Source of the DNA: an uncultured Caulobacteraceae bacterium
GTDB lineage: Bacteria > Pseudomonadota > Alphaproteobacteria > Caulobacterales > Caulobacteraceae
Reading direction: 5' to 3'
Assembly: GCA_946482375.1 (NCBI GenBank)
Contig: CAMLRH010000006.1
Location: 1-30,823 of the forward strand
Length of the DNA stretch: 30,823 nt
Shown: positions 15,443-23,500 of the stretch, piece after piece
How the letters are laid out: every line of letters begins with the position of its first letter
Position numbering within the stretch: position 1 is the first letter of the stretch
The notes under the pieces: generated by a model
The model's input: only the letters and a program-made list of their open reading frames with translations
Databases searched by the model: none
Told to the model about the DNA's origin: nothing
Translations under genes and position numbers: made by a program

Positions 15443-18400
15443 ATGTCGGCAAAGACCGATCGGCTTTACGCGCGCCTGCTTGGCGGCGCGGCGTTTTTGG
15501 CCTTGAGCGCAGGTATAGCGCATGCGGAACCCGCAAACTTCGACATCCAGCCGCAGTCGCTATCAATGGCGGTCAACGCCTTCAGCGAGCAGAGCGGCCG
15601 CTCGGTTTTGTTGAAGCCTGAACTCGCCGACAAGCTGGCTTCCCGGGGCGTCTCCGGCGCCATGGAGCCTGAAATCGCGCTGGCCGAAATGCTCGCCGGC
15701 ACGGGCCTGACCTACCGCCAGGCGGGCGACGCCTTCCTGATCGTAAAGGCCGACGCCGACCCCCAGTCCGGAAGCGCCGCGGGGGGCGGCGCTGAAGGCA
15801 CCGTCGAAGCGCTGATCGTCACGGCGCAGAAACGGGAGGAAGATATCCAGGACGTGCCGATCGCGATTTCGGCGTTCACCCAGGATCAACTCACGGAACG
15901 CCAGGTCGCCGGCGGTCCGGACCTGATTACACAGATCCCGAACTTCACCTTCACCAAGACGAACTTCTCGGGCTACTCGATCCAGATCCGCGGCATCGGC
16001 ACCCAGGCCATTTCGGCCACGACGGACCCGGCGGTGGCTGTCGCCTTCAACGGTGTCCCGTTCATCCGCAATCACTTCTTCGAACAGGAATTCTACGACG
16101 TCAGCACCGTCGAAGTGCTGCGCGGGCCGCAAGGCACGCTGTTCGGACGCAACGCCACGTCCGGCGTGGTCAACATCGTTTCGGCCAAGCCGACATATCG
16201 CTACGAGGCGAAGGTCTCTGGCGATCTCGGCAACTACTACACCGAGCGCCTCGAGGGGATGATCAACATCCCGCTCATCGAAGACAAGCTCGCTCTGCGC
16301 CTGGCCGGCGAGTGGACCAAGCGCGACGGCTATTCGTTCAACGAGACCACCAATCGGCCCGTCGATGGCCGCGACCTGTGGTCGACCCGGCTGTCCGTTC
16401 GGTTCGAACCCGTCGACTGGGTCCGCGGAGATGTCATCTGGGAGCGCTTCTACGAAGACGACGACCGCATCCGCTCGGGCAAGCAACTGTGCAAGAAGGA
16501 TGTGGCGCCGGATGTGGTGGACGGCTTCGACCTCGATAGTCTGCCCGACGGTTTCCCTCCCTTTAGCCTCGAGAACAATCGGCAAGCGGCGCGGGCTTTC
16601 CTGACGCAGGGCTGTTTGCCGGTGTCGATGTACTCCGATGAGGCGTTCCAGACGCCCAACGGCAACGCCATCCCGTTCATTGCCGCCGGCGCCTACGTGT
16701 TTTCAAATTTCGACAGCCCTTTTCTGAACCCCATCGACCCGTATGCAAGTCAAACGCAGTCGCGTGATTTGCGGGTGTTCCAGTCCGACCTCGATCCGAC
16801 CTACCGGGTCCGTCACGACACGCTTGAACTGAACGTTGATGTCGACATCACCCCTAACCTGACGATCACTTCGCAGACCGGCTACGCGAAGGACACCATC
16901 CGCTCGACGCAGGACTTCAACCGGTTCAACACCGCGCCAGGCTTGTTTTCAGGAGTCACCCAATACTACGACTTCCCAAGTCCGGTTGGTCCGGGCGGCG
17001 TCTATTGCGACCCTCAGCTCGGCCGTTCGACCAAGATGGTCGGCTCGGACCTGTCGCGCGCCTGGGGCAAACAGTTTTCCCAGGAGCTGCGGCTGGCGTC
17101 GGATTTCGACGGGCCGTTCAACTTCAGCGTAGGCGGGAACTTCCTGCGCTATAAGACGGAGGAAGATTACTACGTATTCTTCAACCTCCTCACAGCCACG
17201 ATCCAGCTCATGAACGGCTCTGGGGACAGGGAGTACGACATTTGCCGCGATGGATTGGGCACTGTCGTGATCGAGCCCACGCCCTTCTACTTCGACCCCT
17301 TCGGGAATGGTCCGATGGCCGTGCCGTCAAATGGGGGGTGCCAGCAGTCATTCCTCGGGCAGGGGACCTATATCGATCCTAATCCCATCGATCAGCTGGA
17401 CGGCCTTGGTCACAACTATTTCCGCAGCAAAAACCCCTTCCGGCTGACGTCGAAGGCGGTGTTCGGCGAAGTTTATTACCAGGTGACGCCTGACCTGAAG
17501 CTGACGGCCGGCTTGCGGTGGACAAACGACCAAAAGCTGTTTTCGGTCGTCCCGAGCTGGACCTTCCTGCTCGGTGGCGGCTACCCACAGACCGGTATGG
17601 TGGATCAGGAATGGAAGGAAACGACCGGCCGGTTTGTGGTCGACTGGTCGCCGGAGCTGCCCTTCACCGACGACACCATGATCTATGCTTCCTACGCCCG
17701 CGGCTACAAGGCGGGCGGAGCGAACCCGCCGACTCCCTACCCGAACTTCCTGGGCTTCCAGTCCAATGTGACGCATCCGCAGACCTTCGAGCCTGAATTC
17801 GTCGACGCGTTCGAACTGGGGGCCAAAAATATTCTGTTGAATGGCACGCTCACATTTAACGCCAACGCTTTCTACTACGACTACAAGGCCTACCAGATTT
17901 CCCAGATCGTCGATCGCACGGCCCTCAACCTGAACTTTGACGCAGAGGTGATGGGTCTGGAGCTGGAAGGTTCGTGGCAGGCGACCGAGGCCCTGAAGTT
18001 CAACTTCGCGGGCGGCCTGCAGGATACGACCGTGGGAGACGGACAATCAGCCATCGACCTGATCGACCGCACGGCGGGAGAGCCCGGCTGGATGGTGGTG
18101 AAGCCGTATCTCACCGACACGTCTAACTGCGTGCTTCCGTCGTTCGTTGTCCGTGAGGTGCTCGAGGCCTTCCCTTACCCGGACATCTTCAACAGCCTGC
18201 TGACGGCCTGCGGAGCGGCGTACAACGAGGACTCCTTCGTCGGAGGCGTTTTCGGCACCCTTGTTAGACAGACCATGGAGAATGCGGGCTTCGACCCGGA
18301 AACCGCCCCCAACGATGGCGCCGGCTTCTCGAAGGAGTTGGGCGGGAACAAACTGCCCAACAGCCCGGAGTTCACACTGTCGCTGGGCGCGCAGTACTCC

Positions 18401-18715
18401 ATGCCGATCCGCGAGGACTGGGTCGCTACGTTCCGCAGCGACTTCTACTGGGCCGGCAACTCGTATGCCCGCATCTTCAACGACGAGCCGTACGACAAGA
18501 TCAAACACCGCACGAACCTCAATGTCGCGGCGATCCTGTCCGGCGGTGATGGGTGGCAGGTCATCGGCTACGTGAAGAACGTCTTCGACGATGACTTCAT
18601 CACCGGCGCCTTCCTCAACTCCGACGACACGGCGCTGACCACCAACGTCTTCCTGAACGAGCCGCGTCTGTTCGGTGTGCGTGTCACGAAGACCTGGGGC
18701 GGACCCAGCAACTAA
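15443..18715 (+). CDS. TonB-dependent receptor with STN signalling domain, cassette 2
   Basis: The 1090-residue protein has a signal peptide (cleavage after AHA, residue 28), an STN domain (about 32-102; FDIQPQSLSMAVNAFSEQSG), a linker, a TonB-box-like EALIVTA (122-128), a plug (VEVLRGPQGTLFGRNATSG) and a large barrel ending FGVRVTKTW plus six extra residues. ATG 15443 is chosen because GGGGGAG lies 8 bases upstream and the signal peptide starts here; an in-frame ATG at 15410 lies inside the leader hairpin. It is more like receptor 3 than receptor 1 in plug and linker. Conserved loop Cys pairs (KQLC…QGCLP, SNC…TAC) suggest disulfides in surface loops. Substrate unknown. Confidence 0.94.
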   Translation: MSAKTDRLYARLLGGAAFLALSAGIAHAEPANFDIQPQSLSMAVNAFSEQSGRSVLLKPELADKLASRGVSGAMEPEIALAEMLAGTGLTYRQAGDAFLIVKADADPQSGSAAGGGAEGTVEALIVTAQKREEDIQDVPIAISAFTQDQLTERQVAGGPDLITQIPNFTFTKTNFSGYSIQIRGIGTQAISATTDPAVAVAFNGVPFIRNHFFEQEFYDVSTVEVLRGPQGTLFGRNATSGVVNIVSAKPTYRYEAKVSGDLGNYYTERLEGMINIPLIEDKLALRLAGEWTKRDGYSFNETTNRPVDGRDLWSTRLSVRFEPVDWVRGDVIWERFYEDDDRIRSGKQLCKKDVAPDVVDGFDLDSLPDGFPPFSLENNRQAARAFLTQGCLPVSMYSDEAFQTPNGNAIPFIAAGAYVFSNFDSPFLNPIDPYASQTQSRDLRVFQSDLDPTYRVRHDTLELNVDVDITPNLTITSQTGYAKDTIRSTQDFNRFNTAPGLFSGVTQYYDFPSPVGPGGVYCDPQLGRSTKMVGSDLSRAWGKQFSQELRLASDFDGPFNFSVGGNFLRYKTEEDYYVFFNLLTATIQLMNGSGDREYDICRDGLGTVVIEPTPFYFDPFGNGPMAVPSNGGCQQSFLGQGTYIDPNPIDQLDGLGHNYFRSKNPFRLTSKAVFGEVYYQVTPDLKLTAGLRWTNDQKLFSVVPSWTFLLGGGYPQTGMVDQEWKETTGRFVVDWSPELPFTDDTMIYASYARGYKAGGANPPTPYPNFLGFQSNVTHPQTFEPEFVDAFELGAKNILLNGTLTFNANAFYYDYKAYQISQIVDRTALNLNFDAEVMGLELEGSWQATEALKFNFAGGLQDTTVGDGQSAIDLIDRTAGEPGWMVVKPYLTDTSNCVLPSFVVREVLEAFPYPDIFNSLLTACGAAYNEDSFVGGVFGTLVRQTMENAGFDPETAPNDGAGFSKELGGNKLPNSPEFTLSLGAQYSMPIREDWVATFRSDFYWAGNSYARIFNDEPYDKIKHRTNLNVAAILSGGDGWQVIGYVKNVFDDDFITGAFLNSDDTALTTNVFLNEPRLFGVRVTKTWGGPSN

Positions 18716-18741
18716 CCGGCTTCGGTCCCCTTCGAACCCGG
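18716..18741 (+). repeat. Conserved post-stop stem-loop, copy 2
   Basis: Starts at the base after the receptor-2 stop: CCGG-C-TTCG, loop GTCCCCTT, CGAA-C-CCGG. Compared with copy 1 there is an extra C in the 3' arm opposite the bulged C, so the stem is kept with a C/C mismatch. Confidence 0.7.
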
Positions 18742-18748
18742 ACGACTG

Positions 18749-18778
18749 GCGGCGGGTCCTCAAGCCCGCCGCTTTTTT
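18749..18778 (+). terminator. Rho-independent terminator after receptor 2
   Basis: GCGGCGGG (18749-18756) pairs with CCCGCCGC (18765-18772), loop of 8 bases, followed by T6 (18773-18778). The T6 run sits 12 bases before the -35 of the cassette-3 sigma promoter and may double as its upstream A/T element. Confidence 0.92.
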
Positions 18779-18820
18779 ATCGCGTCCGAGGTGGGGAGCC
18801 GCGCGGCGTTTGCGTCGGTA
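18773..18820 (+). promoter_or_regulatory. Predicted cassette-3 ECF promoter, sigma gene copy
   Basis: T6 (18773-18778), AGGTGGGGA with GTGGGG at 18791-18796, exactly 18 bases ending CGTTTGCG, then TCGGTA at 18815-18820. It matches the receptor-3 promoter (AGGTGGGGA, CGTCTGCG, TCTGT) in sequence and spacing. Confidence 0.55.
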
Positions 18821-18826
18821 TCCAGT

Positions 18827-18863
18827 AGGGGCGGTCTCGTCTTATGCTGCCCCTGAAGGGGAG
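18827..18863 (+). promoter_or_regulatory. Cassette-3 sigma leader with alternative hairpins over the Shine-Dalgarno
   Basis: AGGGGC (18827-18832) can pair with GCCCCT (18849-18854). The same CCCC (18850-18853) can pair instead with GGGG (18858-18861) of the Shine-Dalgarno GGGGAG before ATG 18867, with loop TGAA. The alternatives exclude each other, as in the receptor leaders. Confidence 0.35.
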
Positions 18864-18866
18864 ACC

Positions 18867-19403
18867 ATGACGCGCACGCCGGCACAGCCGAGCCCGGAGC
18901 CCGCCGCCGAAGGCGAGGTGCGGGCCTGGCTTGCCCAGTACGGCCCGGCGCTGCGCCGCTATTTCCGCCGCAGGGCAGGGGCCGCCGAGGCCGAGGATCT
19001 GGTGCAGGAGGTGTTCATCAGGCTCGTCGCCCGCACGCGGGGCGAGGCGGTCGAGGACGTCGAGCGCTACCTCTTTCGCATCGCCAACAACGTGCTGATC
19101 AGCCGCCACCGGCACGACACCGCGCTGGTCCGCCGGGCCGATGACGCCGCACTTGAGCCACTGGACAAGGCCGACGAGATCTCGCCGGAGCGGGCCCTGA
19201 TCGGCAAGCAGGCGCTGTCGGCGCTGGCGCTGGCGGTGCAGGACCTGCCGCCGCGCACCCGCGAGGCCTTCGTCTATCACCGCTTCGAGGAGATGACCTA
19301 CGCCGCCATCGCCGAGCGAATGAGCATCTCCGCCAGCGGGGTCGAGAAGCACATCCAGCGGGCGATGGAGCACATCCTGACCAGGATGGGGCCGCGCTCA
19401 TGA
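18867..19403 (+). CDS. FecI-type ECF sigma factor, cassette 3
   Basis: The 178-residue protein is the third paralogue. Region 2 reads WLAQYGPALRRYFRRRAGAA and AEDLVQEVFIRLVART, and region 4 reads LPPRTREAFVYHRFEEMTYA followed by a helix-turn-helix AIAERMSISASGVEKHIQRAM. ATG 18867 follows GAAGGGGAG. The frame is open back to 18675, but that would overlap the end of receptor 2 and its terminator. The stop overlaps the next start (ATGA). The recognition helix differs from those of cassettes 1 and 2 (SISASGVEKHIQ against GVSVRTVEHFVS and GVSVKAVEMHVR), consistent with different promoter specificity. Confidence 0.93.
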   Translation: MTRTPAQPSPEPAAEGEVRAWLAQYGPALRRYFRRRAGAAEAEDLVQEVFIRLVARTRGEAVEDVERYLFRIANNVLISRHRHDTALVRRADDAALEPLDKADEISPERALIGKQALSALALAVQDLPPRTREAFVYHRFEEMTYAAIAERMSISASGVEKHIQRAMEHILTRMGPRS

Positions 19404-20413
19404 CCGAGACGCCAGAAACCATCGAAGCCGCCGCCGCGCGCTGGTTCGCCCGCAAGCGCTCAGGCGAGATGACGCCTGCCGAGTCCGCCGAGCTGGAGGC
19501 GTGGCTGGCGGCCGACCCGGAGCACCGCGCGCTCTACGACCAGGCGGAGTACTGGTGGGGGGCGGCCAATGCGCTGCGTGGCGATCCGGCGATCCTGAAG
19601 CTGCGCGAGGAGGTGGCGCGGACGAAGGCGCCGTTGCCCAGGCGCTACTGGATCGGCGGCGCCATGGCCGCCTCGCTGGCGGCGGCGGTGTTCGGCGGTT
19701 GGCAGGCGATGGACGCCGGCCTGATCCCGACGCCCGCGGCGCTGTTCAGCGGCGAGCAGACCTTCCGCACCGGCGTCGGCCAGACCTCGACGGTCCGCTT
19801 GCGCGACGGCTCGGTGGTGACGCTCGACACCGACACCGTGCTGCGCGCGCGGCTGGCCGACGACCACCGCTCGATCCGGCTTTCGCGAGGTCAGGCCTAT
19901 TTCAAGGTGGCCAAGGACAAGAGCCGGCCCTTCACCGTGGCGGCCGGCGACAAGGTCGTCACCGCTGTCGGCACGGCCTTCTCCGTCAGGCTGCAGAAGA
20001 AGGCTGTCGAGGTGACCCTGGTCGAGGGCAAGGTGAGGGTGGAGGACAGCCGCCCGGCCATCAGGCCCAAACCCGGCCAGATCGCCAAGGCCGAGATGCA
20101 GGCCGGCTCCAAGCTGGTGGCCGTCGAGGACAAGGGCTGGGTGCTCAGGCCCGTCGACACCGGCAAGGCGACCAGCTGGATGGAAGGCCAGCTGATCTTC
20201 GAGAACCGTCCGCTGGGCGAAGTGGCGGCCGAACTGAACCGCTATTCCGACCGCAAGATCGTCATCGCCGACGCCTCGGTCGCGCGCACGCCGATCACCG
20301 GCGCCTTCGCCACCGGCGACGTCGATGCGTTCGTATCCGCCGTGCGGTCGTACCAACTCGCAACGGTGACATCTGAGAACCGCGGCGAGGTAGAGCTTGG
20401 CGAGGCTGAGTAA
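19400..20413 (+). CDS. FecR-type anti-sigma / signal transducer, cassette 3
   Basis: The 337-residue protein has DUF4880 (about 8-58; AARWFARKRSGEMTPAESAELEAW), a transmembrane helix (about 83-101), a FecR domain (about 115-215; LRDGSVVTLDTDTVLR, KVAKDKSRPFTV, VTAVGTAFSVRL, VTLVEGKVRV) and a C-terminal STN-like domain (about 255-330; FENRPLGEVAAELNRYSDRKIVI). It begins in the sigma stop codon. The stop at 20411-20413 is 26 bases before the predicted receptor-3 -35. It would receive the signal from receptor 3 and control the cassette-3 sigma. Confidence 0.93.
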   Translation: MTETPETIEAAAARWFARKRSGEMTPAESAELEAWLAADPEHRALYDQAEYWWGAANALRGDPAILKLREEVARTKAPLPRRYWIGGAMAASLAAAVFGGWQAMDAGLIPTPAALFSGEQTFRTGVGQTSTVRLRDGSVVTLDTDTVLRARLADDHRSIRLSRGQAYFKVAKDKSRPFTVAAGDKVVTAVGTAFSVRLQKKAVEVTLVEGKVRVEDSRPAIRPKPGQIAKAEMQAGSKLVAVEDKGWVLRPVDTGKATSWMEGQLIFENRPLGEVAAELNRYSDRKIVIADASVARTPITGAFATGDVDAFVSAVRSYQLATVTSENRGEVELGEAE

Positions 20414-20422
20414 AGAGTGACA

Positions 20423-20470
20423 TTTTTGTAGATATGCAGGTGGGGACCCCTGAACCGTCTGCGTCTGTTC
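20423..20470 (+). promoter_or_regulatory. Predicted cassette-3 ECF promoter, receptor copy
   Basis: T5 (20423-20427), AGGTGGGGA with GTGGGG at 20440-20445, 18 bases ending CGTCTGCG, then TCTGTTC at 20464-20470. This is the partner of the element before the cassette-3 sigma gene. Confidence 0.58.
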
Positions 20471-20476
20471 AAGTAA

Positions 20477-20511
20477 GGGGCGATACATCGCTCCCAAAAA
20501 ATCAGGGGGAG
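20477..20511 (+). promoter_or_regulatory. Receptor-3 leader: hairpin with competing Shine-Dalgarno pairing
   Basis: GGGGCGA (20477-20483) pairs with TCGCTCC (loop TACA, one G·U). The 3' arm GCTCCC (20490-20495) can instead pair with GGGAG (20507-20511) of the Shine-Dalgarno before ATG 20518. Confidence 0.45.
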
Positions 20512-20517
20512 GAAGGG

Positions 20518-23500
20518 ATGTTCCACAAGGAACGCAAGTATAGTGCGCGCCTTCTATGCAGTGCGGCGGTCGGCGCGCTGGCGATTTTCTCGACACCTGC
20601 CTACGCGCAGGAGCTGACGCCCATCGAAATTGCGCCACAGCCGCTGGCCAAGGCCCTGGGTGAGTTCGCCGCCCAAACCAAGCGCTCCGTCCTCGTCACG
20701 CCTGATCTGACCGTTTCGCGCACCAGCAGCGGGGTCTCCGGGGAAACCGATCCGGAAGCGGCCCTTTACGCGATGCTCGACGGCACTGGTCTTACTTTCC
20801 GCCGCGACGGCGACACCTTCCTGATCGTGAAGGTGACCGCTGACCCCCAGTCCGGAAGCGCCGCGGGGGACGGCGCTGACGGGACCGTTGAGGCGCTGAT
20901 CGTCACCGCGCAGAAACGCGAGGAAGACATCCAGGACGTGCCGATCGCCATTTCGGCCTTCACCCAGGAGCAGCTGACCGATCGTCAGGTAGCGGGTGGT
21001 CCGGACCTGATGACCCAGGTCCCGAACTTCACCTTCACCAAGACGAACTTCAGCAGCTACTCGATCCAGATCCGCGGCATCGGCACGCAGGCGATTTCGG
21101 CCACCACCGATCCGGCCGTCGCCATCGCTTTCAACAACACCCCGTTCGTCCGTAACCGCTTCTTCGAGCAGGAATTCTACGACCTGCAGCGGGTGGAAGT
21201 GCTGCGTGGGCCGCAAGGGACGCTCTATGGCCGCAACGCGACGGCGGGCGTCGTCAACATCATCTCCGAGAAGCCAAAGTTCAGCTACGAGGCCAGGCTG
21301 TCGGGCGACGTTTCTAACTACAGCTCGACGCGCGTCGAAGGCATGATCAACCTGCCGCTGGTCGAGGACGTCGTGGCGCTCAGGCTCGCCGGCGCCTGGA
21401 CCAAGCGGGAAGGCTTCGTCACTAACCAGATCACGGGCAATCCCATCGACGGGCGCGACCTGTGGTCGACACGCCTGTCACTACGGGTGTCGCCGAACGA
21501 TCGCCTCGACGCCAACCTTATCTGGGAACATTTCGAGGAGGACGACGATCGTCTGCGCAGCGGCAAGCAGCTGTGCAAGACGCACGAAGTCACCGAGGTC
21601 GCCGGATTCCCGACGACCCACTACCAGACGCTCCCGGAATTCGGTCAATCGCTCCTGTTCGCCGGTGTCCAAGGCAGCTTCAGCCAGGGGTGTACTCCGA
21701 ATTCGCTCTATGCTCCGGACTCGTTCCAGACGCCCAACGGCATCGCGCTGCCCTACTACCTGCCCCTCAGCGCCATCTTCCTGCCGGCGGCGCTGGACGA
21801 CCCCTATGTCAGCCGCTTCCAGTCGACCGACCTTCGGGTCATCGAGTCGACGGTCGATCCCGAGTACCAGGCCAAGAGCGACGTGATCGAGTTGCAGGTC
21901 AATTTCGACCTGTCCGACACCCTGAGCCTGTCATCGGAAACGGCCTGGGCGTCCGACTTCATCTTCTCGACGCAGGACTTCAACCGCTTCAATACTGCCC
22001 CCGGCGCGTGGCGCCAGGATACCGGAACCCTCGCAGGACGTGAGGGCGTGATCACGCCGGGACCCAACGGGGGCATCTTCTGTGATCCGCAAGTGGGATG
22101 CTCGGACCGGCTTGTCGCGGTCGATCTTTCGACGGCGAAGTCCAGCCATTTCAGCCAGGAATTTCGACTGGCCTCCAACTACGACGGGCCGTTCAACTTC
22201 AGCCTTGGTACGAATTTTCTGCGCTACGACACTGAAGATAAATACTATGTCTTCATCAACAGCCTGGGTCTTATCTCCGCCATCTCGCCGTACGGAAACG
22301 TCGGCCGACCGCATCCGCCCTACGTTTCGGGCGTGACCGACAACGCGCACTGCTTGGCCAATGGCATCGTGCCGCCCGATCCTACCGAAATCCAGGAGGT
22401 AACCTACTGCACCTACATGGATCCGAACCCGATCCACAGCCTGAACGACCAGGGCCACAACTATTTCCTGAGCCGGAACCCCTACAAGTTGATCAGCTAT
22501 GCAGTGTTCGGCGAGGCCTACTACCAAGTCAGCGACAGCCTGAAGGTCACCGGCGGTCTGCGTTGGACCGTCGACAGGAAGGAGGCGCCGGAAATCCCCA
22601 GCTGGGTGCTCGCGTCGGACTCCGTCGGCTATCCCGTGACGGATGTTTATGACGAGGAATGGCGCGAACCGACCGGACGTTTGACCGCAGACTGGAAGCC
22701 GGACTTGGCCTTCACCGACGAGACCTTGCTCTACGCCTCGATCGCGCACGGCTACAAGGCGGGCGGCGCCAACCCTCCGCCCGCCGGGCCAGTCGCCTAT
22801 TGCGGCAACTGCGGTCTCAACGCCGACGTCTCCGACGCCAAGGTTTCGGTGACGCACCCGAAATCCTTCGAGCCCGAGTTCGTCGACGCCGTCGAGGTGG
22901 GGGCCAAGAACACGCTGCTGGACGGGCGCCTGACGTTGAACCTGGCGGCCTTCTACTATGACTACGAGGGCTACCAGATCTCGCAGATCATCGACCGCTC
23001 GGCGCTGAACTTCAATTTCGACGCCGAGGTCTGGGGTGTGGAGATCGAAGCCGACTGGCGCCCGCTCGAGAACCTGCGGCTGGGCTTCAAGGGCGGCTAC
23101 GAGAATACCCGCGTCGCCGACGGCATGAAGGCTGTCGATGTCATGGACCGCACCGCCGGCGATCCGAACTGGGTCGTGGTGCGGCCATTTCCGACCTACA
23201 CCTCCAACTGCATCATGCCGACGTGGCTGTTCCTCGGCGCCGGCAACACCCTCGTCAACCTGGGCGGCAAGGGAGGCGGCAATCCTGGCGGTTGCGAGAT
23301 CGCCTATTCGCTGAATCAGGACCCCGTGACGCTCGCGCCGTACGACGATACGCCGCCGCCGTCGGGCGTCGGCGGCACTCACAACGGCGTCATCGACTAC
23401 GCGGCCTGGAACCCCAACATCGAAGATTATCCGGGGTGGCCGACCGGCGTACCGCTCGGCATGCAGTATCCGGGTTGGAATCCGGCCACCGCGCCTAACG

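Noticed and set aside
18825..18848. A second GTAGGG at 18825 as an alternative cassette-3 sigma promoter
   Set aside because: Eighteen bases later there is GCCC rather than TG/TC, and it lies inside the predicted leader. The element at 18791 matches the receptor-3 promoter far better.
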